From Hemerocallis citrina (lineage: Eukaryota; Streptophyta; Magnoliopsida; Asparagales; Asphodelaceae), in the NCBI GenBank assembly GCA_017893485.1, contig CM030360.1:149491147-149555146 (forward strand): a stretch of 64,000 bases of DNA, given 5' to 3'. Each line of letters opens with the position of its first letter. Position 1 is the first letter of the stretch. Positions 52,201 through 63,990 of the stretch are shown here, in pieces. The translations under genes and the position numbers were made by a program. The notes below the pieces were generated by a model. It saw nothing but the letters and a program-made list of their open reading frames with translations, was not told the origin of the DNA and ran no database searches.

Positions 52201-54881
52201 AGGTAGAATGATATTGAGATGAAACCTCAGTCATTGTAGCTAGCCATATTGAACACAACGATGCAACCTCGTGTAACATATACAATCCTTTTCCATAAAT
52301 TAAACACAACAATATATTTTAATCAAGGATACCGGTAATTATACATATAAGAGTTTAAGGAGAACCTTTCCCATGGATTATAAATTCATCGACAACAGAA
52401 GTCATAATATTATAATAACAATTCGATAACAGTATATACAAATTCCAAATCTACTGCCAATCTAGAAAAACAGTAATTTGGTTTGGGGGGACATACCACA
52501 AGAGCATAATAATCTTTCCGAGGGCGCCCTCTTCTCGTCCTCGAGACATATGGTATTTGAACGCCTGATCCACCAATAGAATCCGGCCTCGTAATAAAAG
52601 TTGTGCTTTGTGTACAGATATCTCGAACTGGCTTCGCCCAAGATTTTGCAAGAACATGATGATTCCCATCTCCCTTCACAGGAGTAACTAATCTTCCACT
52701 ATATTCTTTTTCATCAACTTCTGAAAGTTCCTCGATGTACCGTTTTGTGGGTCTTCTAGCTCTTTTACTAGCATAATGCTCCATTTGGAGATTTTCATTC
52801 CCCATATCATACTCCAATAAAGGTTTCCTTAGCCTCCTGACAGATATTGCATGCTGATCTTTAATCTGATTGGTGGAAATGTTTGGAGAATCCCCACAAT
52901 TATTACTTACTGAACCACTACTTTGAACTACCTTATTCTCTTTTATTACAATGCTGGTAGTTGAAACTTCGCAAGAATTTGTTAGTCCCATTGCAATTCG
53001 CCGCTTAAGCCACAACTTGTCTTTAACATTAGTCTGGCGTCCAAAAGTGGCCCAGAAAACTTCTTGTAGTTTCCTAATTGTAAGGTTATCCAAACACAAC
53101 TCCCCTTTCAATATGGAAAAATCTGGCTGTGAACTAGAACAAGTTTCGGAAACTGATGATCTACCAGCATTGGCATCATTACCCACATTCTCTAATTGAG
53201 AGCAGCTGCTTGCATTTAGACAAGTTGGACTGGCAACAGTTTCCTCTGAAGGGTTTCCCGGTTCAGATGACTTGTAATCAAAAGTTATGTGCTCCGGAGA
53301 GTGACTGACAGATTCACATGTCAACTGCAATCTTTCTTCCTGTTTAACCATTTGCAACATCACCTCCATATGCTACACAATGATTTAAACAGTACGAAAA
53401 TGAAGAGAGGAATCAGTGGTATCAAGAACAAAACCGAACACCTTAATCATACATGACAGTTCCATATACATAAAGTATAACAATAAAAAACAAGATATCA
53501 TGAATAACAAAAGTATCAAACTATGTGCAAAATTAAAGTTACCTGCTACATCCTCTCATAGAATTAGCAAACTAAAGGTCAATATAAGAAGTGCCAAGCA
53601 ATCCATGTGTTCAGGAACAGCTAAAAGGAATCTAATAGGCAGTCATAGCCATAGGCCCACAGCCATCCCCTTGTGGTTGGTCAATGCAGTCTTAACAGCT
53701 ACAAAGGTATTACTACAACCAAGATGGCTTGGGCAGAGTGAAGGCCAATATTAATTAAAAACTAAAGAATCATAACCTTCTTTCAATTGTTTTTCTCCAC
53801 ACCTATACTGGAAATGAGTTATTATCATATGCTTCAACAAGACAGCACTAATCACAATAACATATCTCCTAGCCTCAACCAATGAAAGCAATTATTTAAA
53901 CTAATCCCCACACTAATGATTTGATCCTATCCAGGGCTGTATCTAACCCAGTATGTTGAGAAGAGAGGACAAAAGATATAGAGTACAATAGAGAACTTTT
54001 ACTTCTAACCAATGTGGGACCAAATTGCTGAATACTGCAGCTGATATTATAACAGGGGGTAATAACTTAGTTCAGACCAACAGGATATACAGTATCCAGA
54101 AAATTTAAAACTTCTTCCCAACCATACTTGCATCTGGACTAACATTAAACTTCATTAAAGGTAACACAGACACTTCAATTTTGAAGTAATATAAATTTCA
54201 ACCACTGTCATTTCTCGGTTCTATTATAACATATGTTTCATGTGCCAGGTTGTGTTGTGTTTGTTTTGTTCAGTCAGTACGTCACATCCATGTTTCTTAA
54301 ATGGTCCTGCTTATGCCAGAATCAAGGATTGGGAAGATCAAGCATGAAAATCCGCTCTGAATACTTGAATTAATAGAAGATAATAGGATTTGTTAAGTGA
54401 TGTTCAACTGAACAGAATGTCCATTACTAATATTAATTAAGTATGAATACCTTACAAATGATAAACAGTGCCATTCACACCCTCAAACACGTCATATAGC
54501 AATCTGACTAACATTACAGCAATTCTGGTTAAAAGTGCATGGAGTATTTAACTCAGTCGTAGAGTGATGGAAATAAAGGTACAACAAAATCAACCGTTCA
54601 CAAATGCATAGACTATTATTTGTTTCCCCACATCATTATGCATGATGAATTTATTACAAACAACAAGCTAAATTGAGAGAAGATGTGACAAAAAACTGGT
54701 AAAATGAAAATAATTGAATAAATTATGAAGCCAGGTGCTAAGGAAATATTATTAATAAGTGTAGCAACTAATAAAAAAATGTAATTCATGAAGCATGCTA
54801 AGGAAGAAACTCCAGAACGCACCTCAAGTTTAGCATTCAAACTCTGAGAATCAACTTCCGTCCCTTTTGATTGTGGAAGTC
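49284..54881 (-). CDS. TRF-like telobox Myb protein (3' five exons; 5' end not found)
   Basis: Nuclear DNA-binding protein of the plant TRF-like/telobox Myb class. Visible exons: 54881-54823 (enters mid-codon), 53372-52497, 50945-50634, 50226-50170 and 49454-49284, with GT-AG junctions keeping frame for about 491 codons to the TGA at 49284-49286. The second visible exon holds LQEVFWATFGRQTNVKDKLW, the basic RARRPTKRYIEEL and an AT-hook, RTRRGRPRKD. The third begins with an acidic stretch, then the Myb domain with the telobox core: WSLSEVLKLVEGVAQYGAGR, WSEIRRVAF, YRTSVDLK, completed in the next exon by DKWRNLMRAS. Plant proteins of this type bind telomere-like TTTAGGG. I found no initiating exon before the gypsy element at 55499, so the gene may start beyond it. 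No stops were found in the exons. Confidence 0.85.
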
Positions 54882-55498
54882 CTGGGAGAAACGACTTAAT
54901 AAGAATCCAAACACAAAGGGAAGAGCTTTACTAAAATCTAGAATTATAGTTACTGGTGACACAAACACGACAACTAATAACAAAATATTCAGATAAAACT
55001 AGTTATTCATAACAGAAAATTTCAAGGAGATTACAAACAAGACAGTTGGCTGTATTGGATGCAAACAAGGATGAGAACAAAATGCCCCACTGACTTCACT
55101 CTGTCACTTACAGTTGCACAAATGGATTTCACTCTGTTACTTACAGTTGCATGGCTTAACACTGGGCCACAGTGGTATGCTACGTTATGAAGCTAAATAA
55201 TCATGCCATATTTAGTGTATATACACATGCACACACAGATAGATAACTCTACATATAACTCAAAAAGATGAGGGTGTGGTTGTGAGGACATGTGGACTAT
55301 GGCAATTGTATATGTATCATGCATGCTTTATATTTCTATTAATTCATACCAATTTCATGTCACATTGGAAGTTGGTGAACTTTATGACGAACTAAAAGAA
55401 TAAGAACAATAGCAAATGTGAATATATCATGCATCGATGGAATTATAGATGAGGGTTTCAAAAACTAAACTATGAAGAGGGAAAACCAAAGTGACTGT
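54882..55498. other. Intron or upstream flank of the TRF-like gene
   Basis: AT-rich with no exon I could support on either strand. It contains a short direct repeat around 55092-55150 (tgacttcactctgt...acttacagttgca, twice). Since the next exon of the TRF-like gene starts mid-codon, this is more likely intron than promoter. Confidence 0.45.
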
Positions 55499-56864
55499 TG
55501 ATATGGGTAAAAATAGAACAAAATCGGAACCGTTCAAATCGGGCACAGATCTTAAAGCTCTTAGGAGTAAAACAGTAAATTCTACTAGAAACGGATCCGT
55601 AAATAGGAATTGGGCCTCTTTCAAGCCCAATAACCCAAAAACGGATCCGTGTAACTGGATTGTCATTACAGCCGAACATAAATATGCCGATGATTATTTA
55701 AATATGATTTAAACTCATATTTATCTATAACAGACTATTCAAAAACCATATCTCTTACCATGAGAAGAGTTTTAACTCAATCTTTTCAACCACTCTTATC
55801 TCTTATTTCTTCATGATGAAGAGATAACCAGTTCAATCCAAAAACACCGGGAAGTATAGATAAATCATTATCTTGAAACCACTGTTTTAAATTTCCTCCG
55901 ATACGGCCGAAATTTCGGCCGAAATTTCGTTTCGGCTAGCTTGCCGATACGAAATCACATATTTTATACTCTATATCGTTTTGGACCGAAATATGTGGAT
56001 TTTAGCCGAAATTATCGAAATATCGGCCGAAATATTACCGAAATTGGCGAAATATCAGCCGAAATAGACACATGCTATAGTGAATATATTTTAAAAATTT
56101 GTTTTACTTTTTGCTATCTTTCAATATAGGACCTTAAGCTAAATAATGTGAGGATTTCGTATCGCTATTGTTTGTATATATGCAAAGTCAAGTAAGTTTA
56201 TTAACTAATACATTTTTTCTAATCAATGCAAATTCAATTTAGTTATATACTTATATTACATTCTCTTCTATATTCTTGTTAAATTATGCAAAGATTTACC
56301 GCAATTGATTCATGTCATTAGTTACATTATACAATATTTTATATGATAAAGGACATATAGGACATATAATATCTTATTTAGTAACAAAAAAAATATTTAT
56401 TGAGTATAGGAAATGAACATCCGAAATGTTCACATTTCCCCGAGATCTCCTCCGATATCTCCGATCCGAGACGAAACATCCCCTACCGAGACGAGTCCGA
56501 AATCCGAGATTTAAAACCATGCTTGAAACTGGCCCCCCAAGTGACTATGAATACCTCCTACCTCCACACGAACCAGATAATCAGTATTTTGCCACAAAAA
56601 GCTCTCTCATATTCTTCTTGAGTTCTGACTTCAGCTTCGGAGGGTCAGTCACCGGGGTCAACCCCGGTGTTTCAAACTTTTGCAGGTCAATTGGAGCAAT
56701 TGTCACCATACAGATCAGATCCAACGGTTCAAGCGAGTCGTATTCAGAAATCAACATCGGTTGAAAACAGTCAACATCAGTGAAAGTCAAAAATGTCAGT
56801 TTTTTAATTTTTTTCAGAGAAGTCACAACATCTGTTTGCTCCCACACAGAAAAAAGCAACAACA
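55499..56864 (+). repeat. 5' LTR of the Tat-lineage element, interrupted
   Basis: LTR sequence 55499-55879 and 56522-56864, with the hAT-like element between. The part near 56640 (gggtcagtcaccggggtcaa) corresponds to gttcatcaccgggatc in the TR-GAG LTR. The 3' LTR is outside the window. Confidence 0.82.
55880..56521. mobile_element. hAT-like non-autonomous element (copy b)
   Basis: 642 bp with TSD CTTGAAAC (55872-55879 and 56522-56529). The ends are CACTGTTTTAAAT and ATTTAAAACCATG. It is inverted relative to copies a and c. Near one end it has cggccgaaatttcggccgaa-type palindromic runs. No coding capacity. Confidence 0.92.
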
Positions 56865-57110
56865 GATTAGCGTCGTCTGTGGAACAAAAAAAATAATCTT
56901 CGACCAAACTTCGTTGATAAAAATAGTTTACAGTCATGCCTCCAAAGGAGAAAGGGAAGGTGGCGTCCTCAAGCCGACGAAGCCAACCATCTTCCTCCAC
57001 CACCTTATGAGGACGTCCCTCCTACTCTTCAACTGGATCAACATCTTCAGCTAGAACAGTCTCAACTGCCTACTCAACCCCCCTCCAAGGAGATTCCACC
57101 GGGGGCTCTT

Positions 57111-57505
57111 GAAGAAGTCAGCACCCTACGCAGCACATTGGAGAGAACAGGGGCTTGATCTACACCTCCACACCCTCTACGGTGCCCCCCCTGAAGCTCC
57201 TCAGCCGCAACAAGACCTCTACCATATCATAAACTCCCGATAGCAGAAGTCCGAACGTTGGGGGCACTTGAGTAGACCACGAGCAAGGGATGGGCTCCCT
57301 CATCCCTCGAAGAAGTCAGCACCCTGTGCAGCACATTAGAGAGAGCAGGGGTCGATCTACACCTCCACACCCTCTACGGTGCCCCCCTGAAACTCCTAAA
57401 CCGCAACAAGACCTCTACCATATTATAAACTCCCGACAGCGGAAGTCCGAACGTTGTGGGTGCTCGAGCAGACCGCAAGCAAAGGACGGGCTCCCTCATC
57501 CCTCA
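57111..57505 (+). repeat. 198-bp tandem duplication within gag
   Basis: Two copies (57111-57308 and 57309-about 57505) begin gaagaagtcagcaccct and end ggctccctcatccctc, with scattered differences. It breaks the gag frame. Confidence 0.88.
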
Positions 57506-57634
57506 CATCAAGACGGCACAAGGGGCCCCTCTCCTCGGAGCTGAGGATGCAAAGAACCCTCTCTCCTAGAGGGCAAAGAAGTTATCACTCTCCAAGGGGT
57601 CCAAGAAGAACTCCCCCTCGAGGGAGAAGGAACC

Positions 57635-58368
57635 TAAAGCAGTTAAAATTCCCGATTACGCTCGATTAATCACTAATCAGAGACTAAGCGATTATTTTTT
57701 TAGCGATTTATAATATTTCAATAGTTAGCGATTTAATCGGAAATAATTGGCCGATTAATGGTTAATCGGCCGATTTTAAGTGGTCGATTAACCGATTAAA
57801 TCTCCTCTAATTTTCATGATCGTTTGCATTATTTGGGCTCAATCCGTCCCAAATTCAAAATTCAGACCCCTTCTAGTCCTCGCGCAAACTCAAATCCGAC
57901 ATATCGCCGCTCTCTTCTTGCTCGTGCAAACCCAAACTCAAACTAATTCTCTTCTTCTTCCTCAAGCAAACCTAAACCCGACCTGTCGTCGCTCCCCCTG
58001 TACCATCACATACTTGACTCGGCCCGCATCTAAACCTCCTTCTCTTGTTCTCCGCACTGCTCTTCCTTCCCGATTGTTTTTGTTCGATAGAACCGACCAG
58101 CAAACCCAACCCAACTCACATTCAGAATCCAAACTCAGCTCAAACCATGTACTCTCTTGATTTTTTTCTATAACTATATGTTCCTATTGATAATCTCATA
58201 ATAGTTTTATGTTAGAATTTAGTGTTGATACATAATGAGGATATATCTTTTTTTAATTATATATATAACGATTTTTCAATTTAATCCCCAATTATTTTCC
58301 GATTAACCGATTAATCACTAATCGCTCCTAGACCGATTAGTTCCAAAAACCGATTTTAATTGCCTAGG
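57635..58368. mobile_element. Second hAT-like non-autonomous family in gag
   Basis: The TSD AAGGAACC is exact (57627-57634 and 58369-58376). The ends are related inverted repeats (ctaaagcagttaaaatt; reverse of right end cctaggcaattaaaatc). Subterminal cgattaatcactaatcg motifs occur at both ends. 734 bp, distinct from copies a-c. The interior holds no recognisable gene. Confidence 0.78.
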
Positions 58369-59699
58369 AAGGAACCCAACTCCAACAAGTCAACCAACCC
58401 CTTAGAGAGGAAGATAGGAAGAAGTCCCTGTCACCAAGGCAGAGTTCCGAGAATTCAAAGATGAAATCCTTTCAAGGCCTCAACACCGCTCTAAGTAGGA
58501 CTCGACAAACTAGCCATCACCATTCCACTCCTTCCCAATGTGAAGAGTCTCACGAATCCACTAGATCCGAAAAGCAAGACAATGTCATTCTCCAATACCT
58601 CCAAAGGATGGAAGACCGTCTTGCGTTGCTGAAGCAAGAAGAAGGAAGACATGAAGGAACATACCGTCCCTCCAAACCTTCTCCAGAAAAATCATCGAGG
58701 CTCCTGTTCCAGCCAACTTCAAGATCCCAGTCTTTGAATCATACAACGGGGAGATCGACCCGGTAGACCACATTGAGAGTTTTAAACCCTCATATGATCC
58801 ACCAAGCATCCGACTCTCTCCTCTGCAAGACTTTTCCAGCAACCCTGAAAGGAATCTGCACGGGAGTGGTTTCTTGTCTCACTCCAGGATCCATCTTCTC
58901 TTTTGACCAACTCTAGGAGCTCTTTCTCACTCACTTCATCACTAGCCGCAAGACAGAGAAGACCAGTGTCTCCCTACTTGCCCGGAGGCAAAAAGATGGG
59001 GAGTCCCCCGAGAGCTATGTTCGGCGATTCACAGCCTAGTCCCGTTCAATCCCCTCACTCGATTCTAGTGTGGCCATGCTGCCTTCAGGTACAATGTGAA
59101 TTATGATCACCTCAAAGTCTATCTTGTCAAAAGCCCTCCTCGGGACTTCTCGGACCTCCATCAAAGGGTCGAGAAGTATATCCGAGTGGAGGACGTCATC
59201 TGACCCCAGGAGTAGAAGGTGCCCTCATCCGGGAACAAACGGAAGAGCACCAATAAAGACGGACCTAGGAAGACCCAGAAGAATGCCACAGGCCAACATC
59301 GTCAACCCCCAACGTCGTGCTTCGAGAAATACACACCACTTAATGCCAGCATCTCTGCTATTCTCATGGAAGTCGACAAGGAGGGACTCCTCCAGCCTCC
59401 TAAGATGAACGTCCCAAGCAAGAGAAGGGATAGAAATAAGTGGCGTGCCTTCCACAAAGTTCATGGGCACCTTACAGATAACTGAGCTCTCAAGGATGAG
59501 CTTGAAGGGCTACTTCGACGTAGGTACCTTACCAAGTTTGCTCAATGCTCAGGAAAATGACACCGAATCTCGTCCTATGAGAGAAGCCAACAAGTGGCCA
59601 GAAAAACCTTCCAAGTCCCAAGGCTCGGCACGCATGGAGATATTCCACTCAATCCATAAAGGACTTATGGGGGAATCATCTAACTCTTCTAGGAAAGCA

Positions 59700-60960
59700 T
59701 TTCTTCGAGAAGTGAACTCGGGGGTTCCAATCACATTTTCATAGCAAGACCTTCAAGGTGTACGAACACCTCAGTGCGACGCGCTCGTAATCAGCGTGTA
59801 TGGCAAACCATGAGGTGCATCGTGTCCTTGTAGATAACAAGGTTTTAAATCTCGGATTTCTAACTCGTCTCGGCCAGGGATGTTTCGTCTCGGATCAGAG
59901 ATATCGGAGATCTCGAAGAAATGTGATCATCTTGGATGTTCATTTCGGACACTCAATAAACATATTTCTTTTGTTACTAAACAAGATATTACATGTTCTA
60001 CATGTCATTTATCATATAAAATATTGTATAATGTAACTAATGAAATGACATAAATCAATCACTGTAAATATTTGCATAATTTAACAATAATATAAAAGAG
60101 AATGTTATATAAATATATAACAAATTTGAATTTGCATCAATTAGAAAAATGTAATAGTAAATAAACTTACTTGAGTATGCATATACACAAATAGATAAAC
60201 GAAATCCTCACATTATCTTAAGGTTCTATATTGAACGACTTATATGCAAAAAGTAAAACAAAATAAAAGTTATATATTTACAATAACATTAGTGTCTATT
60301 GCAGCCGATATTTCGGCAATTTCGGCAATCTTTCAGTCGACATTTTGACAATTTTGGCCGAAATTTATACATTTGGGTCCAAAACAATATGGAGTATAAA
60401 ATCGGTGATTTCGTATCAGCAAGCTAGCCAAAACAATATTTCGGCCAAATCGGCCGAAATTTAAAACAGTGGTAGATAACGAAAGCTCGGTAAACATTCT
60501 CTTCCTGAAAGTATTCGAGGGCCTCAAGCTCAAGCGAGATCGTCTCAAACCCGCCGAGTATACCCTTCATGGATTCTCGGGAGTCCCAATTCAGATCGAA
60601 TAAATAGTCACCCTTAACGTAAACTTGGGAAAAGCTCCAGCCACTCGCACAGAAGCACTAGATTTCATGGTAGTCGACATGTAGTCTGCCTACAATGCCA
60701 TCTTTGGTCGCCCGAGATTAGCAGCCCTTCATGCAGTTGCCTCGGCCTACCACATGAAGATGAAGTTCCCTACGGTAGCAGGGGTAAGGAAAGCCAAAGG
60801 AAGCCAAGAAGCTGCTCGAGCGCCACAAGGCTCGATCCTCCCCCTCAATGCTATGGAACTTCCTCAAGATAGGAGATAAGGCAGCTCTGAACCCTTCAAC
60901 CAACTAGCAGAAATTCCCTTCTCCCAAGAGGATCATGTTAAGTGTTCTCGGGTGAGCAAA
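59700..60960 (+). pseudogene. Protease region of the Tat-lineage element
   Basis: After copy c the frame gives NESSVNILFLKVFEGL, the region just past the usual aspartic-protease DNGSS/DxG site, then LNVNLGKAPATRTEALDFMVVD and SAYNAIFGRPRLAALHAVAS. These are conserved in Tat polyproteins. In-frame stops occur near 60601 and 60681. The catalytic stretch itself is disrupted by the insertion. Confidence 0.72.
59838..60471. mobile_element. hAT-like non-autonomous element (copy c)
   Basis: 634 bp with TSD GTAGATAA (59830-59837 and 60472-60479). The ends are CAAGGTTTTAAAT and TTTAAAACAGTG. Same orientation as copy a and an intact example of that family. It splits the protease region of the Tat-lineage element. 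Confidence 0.92.
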
Positions 60961-62200
60961 GCACTCCCCCATCGAGTCAAAGAACAGGTCATCACCTGCA
61001 TTAGGAAGAAAAGGTAATTTTTCGCTTCGACAGCCACAGACTTGTCAGGCATATCCGAAGACCTAATCATGCACCGTTTAAGTGTGGATCTGGAAGTTAA
61101 GCTTGTCCAACAGAAGCGCCGCAAATTTGCCCCCGAGAGGCAGCAAGCAATCAGGGAAGAAGTAGATGAGCTCTTAGCTGCCCACTTCATTTGGAAAGTT
61201 AGCTACCCTGAGTGGCTAGCGAATGTGGTCATGGCTAAGAAAGCCAAAGACAAATGGAGAATCGGCATAAACTTCACTGACCTTAACAAAGCATGCCCGA
61301 AGGACCTTTTCCCTCTACCGAGCATAAGCGCTTTGATCGACGTCACCTCGGGCCATGAGATTTTAAGCTTTATGGACGTTTTCTCGGGATACAACCTAAT
61401 CCGAATGTTTCCACCCGACATCCTGAAGACATCTTCATCACCAATTAAGGACTATATTGCTACCGAGTTGTGCCCTTCGGGCTAAAGAATGCTGAAGCCA
61501 TGTATCAGCGTTTGGTGAACCAAGTCTTTAAGAAGCAAAACGGCCAAAATATAGAGGTATATGTGGATGATATGCTCGTCAAGAGCCTCAGGAAAGAAGA
61601 CCATGTAGCTGACCTCCAAGAAGCCTTCAACGTGATTCAAATAAACATGAGGCTGAACCCCTCGAAGTGTGCCTTCGGGGTCTCCTCAGAAAAATTCTTA
61701 TGGTTCATGGCAAGACAGAGGTTTCGAAGCTAACCATGACAAAATCAAAGTCATACTTGACATGTCTCCCCTAACTACAGTCAACGAAGTCCAGAAGCTC
61801 ACCAGCCGTCTCGCCCCTATCGGGCGCTTCCTCTCCAAGTCTAGGGAGAAGTGCCTTCCTTTCTTCAAAGCTCTTCGAAGAGCAAAATTCTGAGTGGAGC
61901 GAAGAACAACAAGCTGCCATTGAAAGCCTCAAAGCACATCTTGTCAATCCTCCACTCCTTAGCAGGCCCATGCTAGGAGAGGTTCTCTACCTCTACTTGG
62001 CCACCTCGGATCATACCCTCACTGTTGTCTTAGTAAGAGAAGAAGACCGAGCGCAAAAGTCAATTTACCATGTGGGCAAGGTGTTCCACGATGCTGAGCT
62101 CCGGTACTCAAAAATAGAGAAAATGACCTATGCCCTAATGATGGCTGCCCGAAAGCTCCGACCCTACTTCCAAGCACACTTCATCTAGGTCCTCACTGAT
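60960..62200 (+). pseudogene. Reverse transcriptase and RNase H of the Tat-lineage element
   Basis: RT motifs: VDLEVKLVQQKRRKFAPERQ, KDKWRIGINFTDLNKACPKD, PLPSISALID, LSFMDVFSGYN, MPFGLKNAEAMYQRLVN and the catalytic VYVDDMLVKS. After a frame change comes the connection and first RNase H (SKSREKCLPFFKALR, YLATSDHTLTVVLVRE, DAELRYSKIEKMTYAL). Frames change near 61470, 61730 and 61890. Core residues remain legible. Confidence 0.85.
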
Positions 62201-62277
62201 CAACCACTCAAGCAAGGACCTTCACAAGCCAGAAAGTTTCGAAAGACTTATGAAGTGGTCCATCGCGTTAAGCCAAC

Positions 62278-62890
62278 ATGACATTATTTATCAGCCAAGA
62301 ACTGCCATCAAGGCCCAACCAAGCCTTCGCCGAATTCATTGTCGAGAGCATTATTCCCGATCCTCCCAATGAAGGAGACAACCCCCCACTCATGAGTGTT
62401 TACGTGGACGGGTCCTCTTGCCTCGAGGAGAGTGGAGCTGGTGTCATCTTACTCGATCCTGACGAGTTCACCTTCCAATGCTCGCTGCACCTCAACTTTC
62501 CAGCTTCCAACAACGAGGCCGAGTATGAAGCCCTCATCGTCAGGCTCCACATAGCAAAAAAAGCAAGGGCACAAAGAGTTGGAGTGTTCAGCGACTCCCA
62601 ATTGGTAGTGAACCAAATCCGGGGTGAATATAAGGCCTGAGAAGACCGCATGATCAAGTACAAAAAACTTACGACTACTTTCAAAGAAGTTGCAGTCACC
62701 CGCATCCTACGGGAAGAAAACGGGCAAGCTGATGCCCTCTCCAAGCTAGCCTTCTCATCATTCGAAAGGCTCGACCACATTGTGCTAATTGAGGTCTTAC
62801 TCAAGCCAAGCATCGAAGAAGATGCACTGGAACTCATGCCCATCACCCCAGATACCCGGAGATTGTTGGATGAAACCCTTAGTTGACTTC
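62278..62890 (+). pseudogene. Archaeal-type RNase H domain (Tat lineage)
   Basis: The segment VYVDGSSCLEESGAGVILLD, NNEAEYEALIVRLHIAKKA and VFSDSQLVVNQIRGEYKA carries the D-E-D pattern of the extra RNase H known in Tat elements, between the first RNase H and integrase. A TGA at 62638 ends the frame; the tail (TRILREENGQADALSKLA) follows in another segment. Confidence 0.85.
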
Positions 62891-63990
62891 CTCGACAAGG
62901 GAGTCCTCCTTACAGACCACAAAGCAAGAAAAATCCGGGTAAAGGCGGAGAGATATTCACTCATCGAAGGAGTCATCTACAAGCGCTCTTACACTCAAGT
63001 TGGTGACCGACCCTACCTACGATGCCTCGAGTACGCCCTCAAAGAGGTACATGAAGGAATAGGGGGCAATCATCTAGGCACAAGATCTCTTGCACGAAAA
63101 ATTCTCAACCATGGTTACTATTGGCCAACTCTCCTCGGTGATGCCCAAACGTACGTTCACTGGTGCACCCCCGCCAGAAGTACTTCTCCATCAAGCGGGT
63201 ACCGCAAGCCAACCTCAGCTCTATGTCCAGCCCCATCCCCTTCGCAATGTGGGGAATGAACTTGCTCGGACCATTTCCTCCCGCCACTAGATAACGAATC
63301 TTCCCAGTAGTCGCCATTACTACTTCACAAAGTGGATTGAAGCAAAACCAGTTGCAACCATCACAGAGCATAAAATCCAACAATTCGTCTGGAAGAACAT
63401 AGTCTGCCGGTTCGGGATCCCCCGCACGCTAGTCACCGACAATGAAACTCAATTCGTTGGCAAGGGTTTCCGCAAGTTTAGCTCCGATCTGGGAGTTGAA
63501 CAACGCTTCTCATCCATTTCGCACCCTCAGACCAACATCCAAGCGGACAACGACAACCGACAAATATTGGATAGCCTCAAGAAGAAACTTGGTCGAAGAA
63601 CTCCCGAGCGTGCTTTGGTCCTTATAGAACTACGAAGAGAATCCCCACAGAACAATCCTCATTCAATATCACCTTCAACACGAAAGCTCTCATCCCTCTG
63701 GAAGTAGAATTACCTTCCCCCCGCCTTCTCTCCTTCAACGACGAGCATATTTCAAATGCTCTCCGGGCCAATCTAGATCTCATCGACGAATTCCGAGCGA
63801 AGTCCGTCCTGCGAAGAAACATCTACCAGCAGAGGGTAGAGAAGTTTTACAACAAGATTGTCCGTCCAACCAACCTCAAAGAGGGGAACCTCATCCTTCG
63901 AAAGCTCGAAATATCCAACCCACGAAGAAGGGAAAGCTCGCACCTAACTGAAAGGGACCGTACAAGGTCTCACAAGTGGTTCGTCGAAGA
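62890..63990 (+). pseudogene. Integrase of the Tat-lineage element
   Basis: The zinc-binding part is EVHEGIGGNHLGTRSLARKI and GYYWPTL. The core shows VTDNETQFVG, which carries one catalytic Asp, and SSISHPQTNIQADN, with Asn-Asp-Asn where family members usually read NGQAE. The C-terminal part has RRNIYQQRVEKFYNK. Frames change near 63160, 63290 and 63560. It continues past the window. Confidence 0.82.

Larger units (their letters stand above)
56938..59540 (+). pseudogene. Gag of the Tat-lineage element, broken
   Basis: Starts MPPKEKGKVASSSRR, parallel to the start of the TR-GAG gag. It passes a 198-bp tandem duplication and a hAT-like insertion, then gives the coiled-coil region (NVILQYLQRMEDRLALLKQE), the gag core (FESYNGEIDPVDHI) in changing frames, and the tail SCFEKYTPLNASISAILMEV with FHKVHGHLTDN, where a zinc-knuckle-like CCHC normally lies. 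Many frame changes. Confidence 0.78.
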
